Source: Amphritea pacifica
GTDB lineage: Bacteria > Pseudomonadota > Gammaproteobacteria > Pseudomonadales > Balneatricaceae
DNA length: 45,188 nt
Assembly: GCF_016924145.1 (NCBI RefSeq)
Contig: NZ_JAFFZO010000039.1
Location: 1-45,188, forward strand
Reading direction: 5' to 3'
The position numbers and the translations under genes were made by a program. Positions 1-8,059 of this stretch are shown one piece after another (positions within the stretch are counted from its first letter, which is position 1; each line of letters opens with the position of its first letter). Under the pieces are notes generated by a model. It had not been told where the DNA came from. It saw nothing but the letters and a program-made list of their open reading frames with translations, and ran no database searches.

Positions 1-39
1 AGCCTGAAAGGCTCTAAGCCGAGTCAAAGCGTCCCATAA
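1..39 (+). CDS. possible 3' end of an upstream gene (partial)
   Basis: Frame 1 is open from the window edge for 12 codons and stops with TAA at 37-39, giving the tail SLKGSKPSQSVP. The other two plus frames stop within 15 bases. A plus-strand terminator follows at 128-153, which suits a gene running in from the left. The fragment is too short to identify, so this is only a suggestion. Confidence 0.25.
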   Translation, partial: SLKGSKPSQSVP

Positions 40-81
40 ATCTTTTACCTCGTTTTTGCTAACGTCGCTGGAATAGCCTTA

Positions 82-115
82 GAAAAACAAAACCCCAGCA
101 AAAATACTGGGGTTT
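82..115 (-). terminator. intrinsic terminator of fdhA
   Basis: The stem AAACCCCAG/CTGGGGTTT (90-98 with 107-115) has an 8-nt loop. Read on the minus strand it is followed by TTGTTTTT. It lies 57 bases past the fdhA stop codon. Confidence 0.8.
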
Positions 116-127
116 ATCAGTAACCTG

Positions 128-153
128 CCACCGGGGTGTCCGGTGGTTTTTTT
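128..153 (+). terminator. intrinsic terminator facing right
   Basis: A perfect 7-bp stem CCACCGG/CCGGTGG with loop GGTGT is followed by seven T on the plus strand. It ends a transcript entering from the left. With the neighbouring minus-strand hairpin it forms a convergent terminator pair. Confidence 0.8.
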
Positions 154-171
154 GTTTTAACCGCTGAGATT

Positions 172-1371
172 TTATGCGGCCACTGAACCGTGAGGGTCGA
201 TAACGAATTTCTTCGCTGCACCACCATCAAAATCAGCATAGCCATCCGGCGCCTGATCCAGGGAGATCATCTGTACGTTGACCGCTTTAGCGATATCAAC
301 TTTGTCAAACAGAATGGCCTGCATCAGTGCGCGGTGGTATTTCATAACCGGGCACTGGCCGGTGTGGAAGGAGTGGGATTTCGCCCAGCCCAGGCCAAAG
401 CGCATACTCAGAGCGCCGTGTTTAGCCGCGTCATCGATAGCGCCCGGATCTTCTGTGACATACAGACCTGGAATACCGATAGCACCGCCGGCACGGGTCA
501 TCTGCATGGCAGAGTTGAGTACCGTCGCCGGAGCTTCTTTGCCGTGATTGCAACCACAGGCATGGGCTTCAAAGCCAACGCAATCGACGAATGCGTCGAC
601 TTCACGCTCACCCAGAATCGCTTCCAGCTTATCGGCCATCTCGCCCTCCTGACGCAGATCGAGAGTTTCACAACCAAAGCTGCGAGCCTGTTCCAGGCGA
701 TCTTCAATCATGTCGCCAACAATTACACAGGCCGCCCCTAACAGCTGGGCGGATACTGCCGCTGCCAGACCGACAGGGCCTGCACCGGCAATATAAACAG
801 TTGAACCAGGGCCAACGCCAGCAGTTACACAGCCGTGGAAGCCGGTTGGGAAGATGTCAGACAGGAGTGTCAGGTCACGGATCTTCTCCATCGCCTGATC
901 GGAATCGGGGAATTTAAGCAGGTTGAAGTCAGCATAAGGCACCATGACATACTCTGCTTGTCCTCCTACCCAGCCACCCATATCGACGTAACCGTAAGCG
1001 GCACCCGGACGGGCGGGGTTGACGTTGAGACAGATTCCGGTGTTACCCTCCTTACAGTTGCGGCAGCGGCCACAAGCGATATTGAAAGGCACTGACACGA
1101 TATCACCCGGTTTAAGGAATTCGACATCATTGCCGCACTCGATAATCTGACCGGTGATTTCGTGGCCCAGTACCAGACCGGCCTGCGCGGTGGTCCGTCC
1201 ACGCACCATATGCTGGTCGGAACCACAGATATTGGTGGTCAGCACCCGCAGGATGACACCGTGATTGCACTTACGTTTACCCAGAGATAGCTCTGGGAAG
1301 GCGATTGACTCAACTGCGACTTCACCCGGGCCTTTATAGACAACACCACGGTTGGCATGGTTGCTACACAT
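172..1371 (-). CDS. fdhA: glutathione-independent formaldehyde dehydrogenase
   Basis: This zinc-dependent medium-chain dehydrogenase oxidises formaldehyde to formate with NAD+ in the cytoplasm, without glutathione. The ATG at 1371 gives 399 aa, the usual family length, and has CAGGAG 8 nt upstream; a longer in-frame extension to 1479 has no such support. Residues C49 and H70 (GHE) fit the catalytic zinc site. C100, C103, C106 and C114 fit the structural zinc lobe, and GAGPVG marks the Rossmann fold. In pseudomonads the gene serves glycine betaine, sarcosine and methoxy-aromatic breakdown, all of which release formaldehyde. It is divergent from a GbdR-like regulator gene, and its promoter carries two GntR/VanR-like palindromes. 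Confidence 0.95.
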   Translation of the reverse strand: MCSNHANRGVVYKGPGEVAVESIAFPELSLGKRKCNHGVILRVLTTNICGSDQHMVRGRTTAQAGLVLGHEITGQIIECGNDVEFLKPGDIVSVPFNIACGRCRNCKEGNTGICLNVNPARPGAAYGYVDMGGWVGGQAEYVMVPYADFNLLKFPDSDQAMEKIRDLTLLSDIFPTGFHGCVTAGVGPGSTVYIAGAGPVGLAAAVSAQLLGAACVIVGDMIEDRLEQARSFGCETLDLRQEGEMADKLEAILGEREVDAFVDCVGFEAHACGCNHGKEAPATVLNSAMQMTRAGGAIGIPGLYVTEDPGAIDDAAKHGALSMRFGLGWAKSHSFHTGQCPVMKYHRALMQAILFDKVDIAKAVNVQMISLDQAPDGYADFDGGAAKKFVIDPHGSVAA

Positions 1372-1417
1372 GGTAATACTCCTGTTATTTTTGTATTGGT
1401 ACACCTGAAATAGATGT

Positions 1418-1429
1418 ATTGGATACAAT
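1418..1429. promoter_or_regulatory. GntR/VanR-like palindrome, proximal copy
   Basis: ATTGGATACAAT differs at one base from the palindrome ATTGGATCCAAT, which I recall as the Caulobacter VanR operator. It lies 47 bp upstream of the fdhA start, within the likely promoter or leader, a position suited to repression. The regulator itself is not in the window. Confidence 0.45.
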
Positions 1430-1468
1430 AACGCAATAATTACAATATCAGATATTAAATAATTAAAT

Positions 1469-1480
1469 TTTGGATCCAAT
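1469..1480. promoter_or_regulatory. GntR/VanR-like palindrome, distal copy
   Basis: TTTGGATCCAAT contains the perfect 10-bp palindrome TTGGATCCAA and differs at one base from ATTGGATCCAAT. Its centre is 51 bp (about five helical turns) from the proximal copy, which would allow cooperative binding. Confidence 0.45.
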
Positions 1481-1625
1481 ATTGTGTTTCTACTCCTCTG
1501 CCGTCATTAAGGCTGGCAGATGTCAGGACATCATAGGCGCTGATTGCAGGCTTCGACTGCCTGCCACCGCGCAGGAATTGATCAGAACCGACATGTGAAA
1601 CAGAAAAATCTCAGTAAAAAGCTGT

Positions 1626-1653
1626 TTTTGACAGTGAATCTGCGTTTTGACAG
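1626..1653 (+). promoter_or_regulatory. direct repeat TTTTGACAG, candidate AraC-family site
   Basis: Two identical copies of TTTTGACAG start 19 bp apart (1626-1634 and 1645-1653). Tandem half-sites about two helical turns apart are the usual layout for AraC-family activators. An AraC-type regulator is encoded 325 bp to the right, so autoregulation or control of fdhA is possible. The assignment is inferred. Confidence 0.35.
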
Positions 1654-1665
1654 CGCTTATCTATA

Positions 1666-1679
1666 TTGATGTTGATCAA
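1666..1679. promoter_or_regulatory. FNR/Anr box 1
   Basis: TTGATGTTGATCAA matches the FNR/Anr consensus TTGAT-N4-ATCAA at every fixed position. It lies in the fdhA-regulator divergent region. Confidence 0.55.
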
Positions 1680-1749
1680 TTTATGAGTTGGCTGATGTCG
1701 CTCAGGGGTATGTGAAACTGAAGTCAGGTCGTTTTCAGGTATTCTTGGT

Positions 1750-1763
1750 TTGATCTAAATCAA
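1750..1763. promoter_or_regulatory. FNR/Anr box 2
   Basis: TTGATCTAAATCAA is a second perfect TTGAT-N4-ATCAA match. Its centre is 84 bp from box 1, close to eight helical turns. It is 216 bp before the regulator start, and no convincing -10 element was found at class II distance. Confidence 0.55.
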
Positions 1764-1978
1764 ATAATATTGATCGAGTCGTTCAGCAAGAAGATAAAAC
1801 ATACAGTAAAAAGCTGAGTAAAAAAACGACAAAAGGGGCAGGCGAAATCACAGTTCTGTGAGTTCTTCGGCCATTCTTAATTGTCCTGGAAAATAAGAAA
1901 ACTAACGTGAGTAGCATCGGTGCGACGTTGCTAGGCGCTTTGCATCTTCTATTACGCGTTAAATAAGGGGGCACGACT

Positions 1979-3106
1979 ATGACTACGTCCACAGCTTTGG
2001 AACCGATCAAGGATTACCAAAAAGTTACCCGCGTGGGTTTCTTACTGCTGAATAACTTCACTATGATCGCGCTGGCGTCAGCCATCGAGCCTCTGCGGAT
2101 GGCAAACCAGCTTTCCGGCCATGAGCTTTATAGCTGGCATATGGTGTCCGAAAGCGGCGGACAGGTCAGCGCCAGCGATGGCTTGAGTTTTACACCCGAT
2201 TTTTCCATAGCGGATATGCCTGAGCTCGATCTGCTGATCGTTTGTGGAGGCGTTGATATCACCCGCAGTTTTACCCACAAGCAGGTTAGCTGGTTACAGT
2301 TAATGGGGCGTCGCGGAGTGACTCTGGGTGGCATCTGTACCGGTGCTTATCTGCTGGCCCATGCAGGCTTGCTGGATGGTTATGACTGTAGCACTCACTG
2401 GGAGTGCATGGCCTCCCTGCAGGAGCACTATCCAAAGGTAAACTGTAATAACCGTCTGTTTACCATAGACAGAAGCCGTATGACCTCATCCGGCGGCGTT
2501 TCTCCGATGGATATGTTCCTGCATATGGTGACTCTGCAGCATGGTCCGAAACTGTCGATGGCGGTGTCGGATATGTTTATCTGCGACCGTATTCGCAGTG
2601 AGTTTGACCAGCAGCGCGTTCCCCTGCGTCAGTTACATAATTGCGGTGACAGTAAGCCGAAACTGGTGGATGTCATTGAGCTGATGGAGAACAATCTGGA
2701 GGAACCGATAGGGCTGGATGAGCTGGCAGCGTTCGTTGATGTATCGCGGCGCCAGCTGGAACGGATGTTTCTTAAATATCTCAACTGCTCGCCATCCCGT
2801 TACTATCTGAAACTGCGGCTGGACCGTGCGAGACAGTTGTTGAAACAATCCAGTATGGCGATTGTCGAGATCTCTACCGCATGTGGCTTTGTCTCGACCC
2901 CCCATTTCAGCCGTTGCTATCGCAAGCATATCGGCATCTCCCCGAGGGATGAACGAAAAGGGGTGACTCCGGTTCCCCAACAGCAGAGCGGTGTCGAGGT
3001 CGAAGAGCCAATGGAAGAGAGCGGTTTCTTCGCCAGTATGAAGCGGTCTGTCGCGGTGTTGCATTCGGCCCAGGCTGAACCCAGTTTTGGTTCTATAGCT
3101 ATCTGA
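1979..3106 (+). CDS. GlxA-family AraC-type transcriptional regulator, GbdR-like
   Basis: The 375-aa protein has an N-terminal DJ-1/PfpI-like amidotransferase fold (about residues 15-190; DLLIVCGGVD and GGICTGAYLLAHAG are visible) and a C-terminal AraC helix-turn-helix pair (about 230-330; LDELAAFVDVSRRQLERMF and ISTACGFVSTPHFSRCYRKH). This layout and length match GbdR and CdhR, activators of glycine betaine and carnitine catabolism in pseudomonads. Divergent fdhA supports a link to betaine-derived formaldehyde, but the ligand is inferred. The ATG is preceded by a GGGGG-rich Shine-Dalgarno about 9 nt upstream. The leader is long and holds FNR boxes and a direct repeat. Confidence 0.85.
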   Translation: MTTSTALEPIKDYQKVTRVGFLLLNNFTMIALASAIEPLRMANQLSGHELYSWHMVSESGGQVSASDGLSFTPDFSIADMPELDLLIVCGGVDITRSFTHKQVSWLQLMGRRGVTLGGICTGAYLLAHAGLLDGYDCSTHWECMASLQEHYPKVNCNNRLFTIDRSRMTSSGGVSPMDMFLHMVTLQHGPKLSMAVSDMFICDRIRSEFDQQRVPLRQLHNCGDSKPKLVDVIELMENNLEEPIGLDELAAFVDVSRRQLERMFLKYLNCSPSRYYLKLRLDRARQLLKQSSMAIVEISTACGFVSTPHFSRCYRKHIGISPRDERKGVTPVPQQQSGVEVEEPMEESGFFASMKRSVAVLHSAQAEPSFGSIAI

Positions 3107-3121
3107 GATAGTCTTGCTGTC

Positions 3122-3154
3122 GCCAGATGGTGGGACTCTGAATCCCCATCTGGC
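3122..3154 (+). terminator. hairpin after the GbdR-like gene
   Basis: GCCAGATG pairs with CATCTGGC, and a further inner GGGA/TCCC helix forms beyond a 2-nt bulge. There is no T tract, so it may be a weak or Rho-assisted terminator, or an mRNA-stabilising structure. Confidence 0.4.
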
Positions 3155-3233
3155 TGCGTCTAACTTTACCTCTCCACTCTATAACAGATCACTACCTGCA
3201 GCCGCTGTTCGTTTGAAGCTGATTACTGAATAT

Positions 3234-3262
3234 TTGCATCTTCAGAAGCGGGTTGCTATACC
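3234..3262 (+). promoter_or_regulatory. sigma-70 promoter of the DUF1989 gene
   Basis: TTGCAT (3234-3239), a 17-bp spacer and TATACC (3257-3262) with an upstream TGC (extended -10) make a good vegetative promoter. It lies 95 bp before the start codon at 3358, so this gene can be transcribed separately from the regulator. Confidence 0.5.
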
Positions 3263-3357
3263 ATCCCATTAACCGGTCAACCGTGACAGGTGATGATTCT
3301 GGTCATCTGACTCCCGAGCGGTGAATAGCCTGATACATACAGAAGGACACAGGGATT

Positions 3358-4230
3358 ATGAAACACACCCGGCACAACACCGCCCCGGCAGATGGCGACG
3401 CCCGCAAATCGATCCGACCGGTTATCTGTTATCCGGTGGATACGTTACCCAAGCCTGATATGCACCTTTATGCGGCTGCGCGTAAAACTATGAAACAGGT
3501 TGATACGGTAATTGTAGCCCCCCGTGAAGCCAGCGTTTTCCGGGTTCCGGCAGGCCATTTCTTCCGAATTGTCAGTGTAGAAGGAGCACAGGTTGGCGAT
3601 CTGAATCTCTGGTCAGAGGGCGATCTGAATGAACGCTTTTACAGCGGCAAAACGCGGGCGCTGCATGGCACTCATCTGAGTACCGGCGACCGGATGTGGA
3701 GCAGTTTTCCTCATCTACGGCCGATGGCAACTATCACCTGGGATACGCTCGACTGGTATGGTTTTGATGCGGATGGCGGATCGGTCCACGATGTTATCGG
3801 CACTCGTTGTGACCCTTATACCCATCATCTGCTGAGTGGCCAGGATTATCACCACTGCTGCCACACGAATCTGACCCGGGCACTGGCCGCTGAAACCGGC
3901 CTGACGCTGCAGCAGGCTGAAACTCACGTGCACGATGTTCTGAATGTCTTTATGTGTACCGGTTTTACCCAGGATAGCCATCAATACTTTATGAAGGCCA
4001 GCCCGGTCAGGCCGGGGGACTATCTGGAGTTTTTCGCCGAGATCGATCTGTTGGGGGCGTTGTCGGCCTGTCCGGGGGGGGATTGCAGTGCTGAACATTC
4101 CAGCGATACAGCGGCCTGCTATCCGCTGCATATTGAGATTTATAAACCGGATCAGACCCTCCTTGAAGGGTGGTGTTCTCCGGAACCATCAGGTTACTCC
4201 GGTAGCCATGGAGAAAGACCCGGTTGTTAA
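3358..4230 (+). CDS. DUF1989 (urea carboxylase-associated) family protein
   Basis: The 290-aa cytoplasmic protein matches the DUF1989 family: the run VPAGHFFRIVSVEGAQVGDLNLW near residues 65-85 and the conserved SSDTAACYPL stretch near 255. Several Cys and His residues (HHCCHTN, near 175) resemble the family's presumed metal site. Family members sit beside urea or amine catabolism genes, but no reaction is firmly assigned. The ATG at 3358 has AAGGA upstream. An eight-G tract (4074-4081) falls inside the gene, and the frame after it still matches the family. The C-terminal 25 residues are rich in Gly, Ser and Pro and look unconserved. It precedes a TRAP transporter but is separated from it by a terminator. 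Confidence 0.8.
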   Translation: MKHTRHNTAPADGDARKSIRPVICYPVDTLPKPDMHLYAAARKTMKQVDTVIVAPREASVFRVPAGHFFRIVSVEGAQVGDLNLWSEGDLNERFYSGKTRALHGTHLSTGDRMWSSFPHLRPMATITWDTLDWYGFDADGGSVHDVIGTRCDPYTHHLLSGQDYHHCCHTNLTRALAAETGLTLQQAETHVHDVLNVFMCTGFTQDSHQYFMKASPVRPGDYLEFFAEIDLLGALSACPGGDCSAEHSSDTAACYPLHIEIYKPDQTLLEGWCSPEPSGYSGSHGERPGC

Positions 4231-4318
4231 GCGTCACTGCGCCTGCAGCCGCATAATGATCGATTAGCATCTCATCTGAGTATTAGCCACGAAAGCTGTA
4301 TTCAGAATGTTGTTTATA

Positions 4319-4342
4319 AAGGGGCTGCATGGCTCCTTTTTT
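4319..4342 (+). terminator. intrinsic terminator after the DUF1989 gene
   Basis: AAGGGGCT/GGCTCCTT forms an 8-bp stem with two G-U pairs and loop GCAT, followed by a T6 run (4337-4342). Confidence 0.7.
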
Positions 4343-4744
4343 GTGCTTCGTTTTTCCCGCTTTAAATATTTCAGACCCTGTCCTTATCAGCATTGCTTCA
4401 CTTGACCTTTGTCATTGCCATTATGACGTATTTTTGCTGTAGCTTTTATCGACTATTTCAGAAGCGACGCTTAGCCTATCTGTTTGCGAAGTGGCTAAAA
4501 AATCGGTTTAAGGTAATCAAATCGCCATAAATTAAATGCGTGAATTATAATCCTGTCTTTGTTTTCTATTCCATCTATATCATCTGTATCTATTGAAAAA
4601 CTCAGATGTATTTTTCTGTACTGGATGTGATTGACCGATGATATTTATTGCTGGTATCTATGTGTTCCCGGGAAAAACAGAGCGGATTCTGCTGCAGTGA
4701 TGCAGTAGTTATTTCAACTATAAGAACAGCGGTGAGTAGAAGAG
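4343..4744 (+). promoter_or_regulatory. dctP upstream region
   Basis: This AT-rich non-coding leader holds a perfect -10-like TATAAT at 4546-4551 (poor -35) and a small hairpin CTGCTGCA/TGCAGTAG at 4689-4708 just ahead of the ribosome binding site. No sigma-54 -24/-12 element was seen, although TRAP operons often have one. Confidence 0.35.
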
Positions 4745-5782
4745 ATGAGCAAGATTGATACCCCGAAATGTAAGTCTGTATTTAGTAAGAAAGGCTTATT
4801 TTCATTTATGGCCGGTCTGGTGACTGCCGGAACCCTGATGGCGGGTTCGGCACAGGCAGTTACTCTGAAGATGGCTACTGACTCCGGCGCTAAGGGTTCG
4901 CCTGCCGGTGACACTCTGGATCGCTGGGCTGAACTGATTGAGAAAAATTCAGGTGGTGATATCGATGTAAAGGTGTTCTATCAGAACGAACTGGGCAGTC
5001 AGAATGAGGTATTCGATCTGCATGTGGCAGGTGATGTTGATCTCATGCTTAACTGGCCAATGACCTCCTATGATAAGCGTATTGGCGTTATCTATACCCC
5101 TTACATGACTCTCTCCTGGGATGAGGCACTCAAAGCCTATAGTCCGGGAGGCTGGGTTAACAATATGCTCGGAGGCATCTATTCCGATATTGGCCTGAAG
5201 TTCTTTGGTCCCTGGCCTGAAGGCTTTAACGGTGTTGCGACCCGGGGCAAATATGCCACGAATATTGCCGAAGCCGAAGGGCTTAAAGTTCGCACCATGA
5301 CAGTATTTCCTGCGCCTCAGACAATGCAGGCGCTGGGTTATCAGACAGCTGCAATCGACTGGGGTGAAGTATATACCTCCCTGCAGACAGGTGTCGTAGA
5401 TGGTGAAGCGGGTAACGTAATCTACTGGGACTATGAGTATTTCCGTGATCTGCTGGACTACTACGTACGCTCCAAGCACTTCTTCATGACCGGTGTTCTG
5501 AGTATGAATCAGGATTCGTTTGAAGGGCTGACTGAAGCTGAGCAAAAAGTAGTTGCTGATGCCGCAAATGAGGTGATGATGGCCCAGTTCAAAGCCGCTA
5601 AAGAGCAGGATGAGCACTATGTTGCTGAAGCTGAAAAAGCGGGTATGAAATACTTTGAGCTGTCTGATGAGCAGATTAAAGAGTTCGCCCGGGCTGCCCG
5701 TGAAAAAGTATGGCCGCTGATGGATCAGGAGATTGGCTCTGAAATTATGGACACCATTCGGACAAACGCGACGCCGTTGTAA
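4745..5782 (+). CDS. dctP: TRAP transporter substrate-binding protein, DctP family
   Basis: The 345-aa periplasmic receptor captures a small, usually carboxylate-bearing solute for the DctQM permease. A signal peptide with a basic N-region and hydrophobic core ends at AGSAQA, with likely cleavage after residue 38. The family's ligand-binding arginine is probably the R in GLKVRTM, and the later TSLQTGVVDGEAG segment is typical of DctP proteins. The aromatic-rich run VIYWDYEYF near the binding cleft may hint at an unusual ligand, but the substrate cannot be read from sequence. It is first in the dctPQM operon. A strong hairpin after the stop probably lifts its level above that of the membrane subunits. 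Confidence 0.9.
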   Translation: MSKIDTPKCKSVFSKKGLFSFMAGLVTAGTLMAGSAQAVTLKMATDSGAKGSPAGDTLDRWAELIEKNSGGDIDVKVFYQNELGSQNEVFDLHVAGDVDLMLNWPMTSYDKRIGVIYTPYMTLSWDEALKAYSPGGWVNNMLGGIYSDIGLKFFGPWPEGFNGVATRGKYATNIAEAEGLKVRTMTVFPAPQTMQALGYQTAAIDWGEVYTSLQTGVVDGEAGNVIYWDYEYFRDLLDYYVRSKHFFMTGVLSMNQDSFEGLTEAEQKVVADAANEVMMAQFKAAKEQDEHYVAEAEKAGMKYFELSDEQIKEFARAAREKVWPLMDQEIGSEIMDTIRTNATPL

Positions 5783-5797
5783 CGTTTAGAGTCGCCG

Positions 5798-5824
5798 ACG
5801 GCGGAGCAGAGACTGCTCCGCCGT
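5798..5824 (+). terminator. intercistronic hairpin between dctP and dctQ
   Basis: A perfect 12-bp stem ACGGCGGAGCAG/CTGCTCCGCCGT has loop AGA and is followed by TTTGCTTT. The weak U tract suggests partial termination or protection of the dctP 3' end, a common way to make more binding protein than permease. Confidence 0.7.
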
Positions 5825-5845
5825 TTTGCTTTCAGAGGTAGTACC

Positions 5846-6382
5846 ATGATTGTGCGTTTATTTACTGGGCTGGACCAGAGAGTCGGTTGGTTGCTCAATG
5901 CAATGGCGCTTATCAGCAGTCTTATGCTGGTAGGGCTTATGCTGTTTCTCGTTGTGGCCCGTTATATTTTTGGCTGGTCGATTATTGGCCTGCTGGAACT
6001 GATCATGCTGTTTGGTATGTGGTTGTATATGGTGGGTGGACTGATTGCCAGCCGTAAACGGGAACACCTGGTAGTTGATTTTCTACAGACCAATATCCGC
6101 GACCGGCAGATTCGCCGATTGCATCAGGGCTTCATCTCTCTGATAACGCTGGTGATTACGGTCTTCTTTGTTTATCTGTCTTACCGGATGCTGACCTGGG
6201 GCCTGCGCCGGCCACAGCATACCCCGGGCTTGTCAATCCCCCTTTGGATTCCTCAAAGCGCAATATTCTTTGCCAGTATCGGTTGCGCCCTTTACGCGCT
6301 GAGGGATTTTATTCAATGCCTGATCGGTTACCATCCGGAGCCGGTAGTTATCGCTGAAGTAAACCAGCAGGATATTCGCTGA
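5846..6382 (+). CDS. dctQ: TRAP transporter small permease, DctQ family
   Basis: The 178-aa inner-membrane protein has four hydrophobic segments (about 15-39, 44-66, 92-114 and 132-152), the standard DctQ topology. The family motif near REHLVVDF follows the second helix. It pairs with DctM to form the sodium-coupled permease. The start has AGAGG 8 nt upstream, and the stop codon overlaps the dctM start by one base (TGATG), indicating translational coupling. Confidence 0.9.
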   Translation: MIVRLFTGLDQRVGWLLNAMALISSLMLVGLMLFLVVARYIFGWSIIGLLELIMLFGMWLYMVGGLIASRKREHLVVDFLQTNIRDRQIRRLHQGFISLITLVITVFFVYLSYRMLTWGLRRPQHTPGLSIPLWIPQSAIFFASIGCALYALRDFIQCLIGYHPEPVVIAEVNQQDIR

Positions 6383-7680
6383 TGGAAGGTTTAATTGCAG
6401 TAGGAATATTATTGTTCCTGATGATTTTCGGTGTGCCTGTTGCCTGGTCTTTTGCCGGTGTACTGGCGTATCTGACATTTGCATATGATGCTAATTTTAA
6501 TACTTTAATGCTGCAGGGATACCGCTCTATCGATTCGGTCATTCTGATTGCCCTGCCGCTGTTCGTGCTCACCGGATACCTGATGCAGAGTGGTGGAATC
6601 GCTCTGAGACTGGTGAATTTTATTGAAGTACTGGTGGGTAAGCGCAAGGGAGGGATGGGAGCCTCAATGGTGCTGGCATCCGGTATTTTTGGTGCCATAG
6701 CCGGGACTGCCACAGCCGCTGTCGCGTCGATAGGCACGATTATGATCGGCCCGCTAGAGAAGCGTGGCTATCCCCGCGGTTACTCCTCAGCACTGCTTGG
6801 AATCTCCTCGCTATTGGGTATTCTGATTCCGCCCTCGATCACAATGATTCTTTTTGCCGTGGTTACCAGACAGTCTGTTGCCGCCTGTTTTGCCGCTTCT
6901 ATCGGCCCCGCATTACTGTTAATAGCCGGTTTGATTTTGGCAAACCGTTTTAGTGTGGGGCGCCTTTTTCAGGAGGTGTCGGCGGAGGCTAAAGATGGTT
7001 TGGAAGAGCTGCCATCCAAAGGGACTGCTGCATTTCATGCGCTGCCTGCACTGTCTCTGCCAGTTGTTATTCTGGGTGGGATCTATGGTGGGATCTGTAC
7101 GCCGACAGAGGCCGCTGCGATTGCTGCCTTTATGGCGATTCTAATCGGCTTTTTTGTCTATCGTGACCTGAATATCAAACGCCTGAGCGCGAGTGTCATT
7201 GCCGCAGCTGAAACTACGGGTACCGTCATTCTTATCCTGCTGTTCAGTTTTATGATTGGTCGGATACTGGCATCTGAGCGGATTCCGCAGGAGTTGACTG
7301 AGCTTATTACCGGATTGGTGAAAGATCCTCTGATGATTCTGATTGCCGTCAATATTTTTCTGATTGTGGCCGGCATGATTATGGATGATGTCTCTGTAAC
7401 GGTCGTGGTTGCACCTCTGTTTATGCCTCTGATGGTGGCCAGTGGGGTAGACCCGATTCATTACGCTTCAATTGTTGCGTGCTCTGTTGTTATCGGAGCC
7501 AACAGCCCACCGGTAGCGCCGATTCTTTATATGGCCTGCCGAATTGGACAGGTGCCTATTCATAAGGCCGTTATGCCGGCAATCGCTCTGATGGCGTTAG
7601 TCGGGCTGCCGGTAATGGTGGTCACCAGTTTAGTACCACAACTGTCACTGTTTTTCCCCAAACTGCTTGGGTTGATGTAA
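6382..7680 (+). CDS. dctM: TRAP transporter large permease, DctM family
   Basis: The 432-aa polytopic membrane protein forms the transport channel of the TRAP system. Visible family segments are GAIAGTATAAVASIGTIM and the scaffold motif LLGILIPPSITMILFA near residues 110-160, with many hydrophobic helices to the C-terminus. Length is normal for the family (about 425-435). It is the last gene of the operon and is followed by a 14-bp hairpin. Confidence 0.93.
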   Translation: MEGLIAVGILLFLMIFGVPVAWSFAGVLAYLTFAYDANFNTLMLQGYRSIDSVILIALPLFVLTGYLMQSGGIALRLVNFIEVLVGKRKGGMGASMVLASGIFGAIAGTATAAVASIGTIMIGPLEKRGYPRGYSSALLGISSLLGILIPPSITMILFAVVTRQSVAACFAASIGPALLLIAGLILANRFSVGRLFQEVSAEAKDGLEELPSKGTAAFHALPALSLPVVILGGIYGGICTPTEAAAIAAFMAILIGFFVYRDLNIKRLSASVIAAAETTGTVILILLFSFMIGRILASERIPQELTELITGLVKDPLMILIAVNIFLIVAGMIMDDVSVTVVVAPLFMPLMVASGVDPIHYASIVACSVVIGANSPPVAPILYMACRIGQVPIHKAVMPAIALMALVGLPVMVVTSLVPQLSLFFPKLLGLM

Positions 7681-7699
7681 ATCTTATCGGTGCTAACTG

Positions 7700-7730
7700 A
7701 AGCGACGTTTTGATTTTCAAGACGTCGCTT
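7700..7730 (+). terminator. hairpin ending the TRAP operon
   Basis: A 14-bp stem (7700-7713 with 7717-7730, one G-U pair) with a TTT loop lies 20 bases after the dctM stop. The downstream T tract is weak (GTTGTTCC). Confidence 0.6.
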
Positions 7731-8059
7731 GTTGTTCCAACAGCGCTTCGCACCTTGCTCGTTATTTGGATCCCTTCCTCTATATGGGGAAGAGGTACGC
7801 TTTGCGGGAAGAGCGGATTTTTCAGGGGCGTCTCTTTATGATTGAGTTGAGCGTAGAGTCGTCTGACTCTCTATGCTTTTTCTAGCGCCTGGCAAGAGGT
7901 GAAGCCGCATCTAACGAGTCGCGTAGCGACGTTCTAACGACCTGCAACGAGCCTTCCTTTTACTCCCTCCCGTTCTTTCTATAAAATATTTTGCACACCT
8001 GATGCTGTACATGCGCGGATGTTGATTCCAATAACTCAATACAGACGGCGGTAACTGAA
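7731..8059 (+). other. intergenic region before the XRE-cupin gene
   Basis: No gene is supported here. A second terminator-like hairpin (GCGTAGAG/CTCTATGC, 7851-7876, followed by T5) and a small GTCGC/GCGAC hairpin near 7921-7933 are present. Short pieces such as TTGCTCGTT and GCAACGAGC resemble the GAGCAAC unit repeated at 23093. Confidence 0.4.

Noticed and set aside
190-741. 183-aa plus-strand ORF within fdhA
   Set aside because: It is antisense to conserved fdhA coding sequence and shows no domain.
4343-4744. Sigma-54 promoter for the TRAP operon
   Set aside because: No GG-N10-GC type -24/-12 element could be found in the dctP leader.
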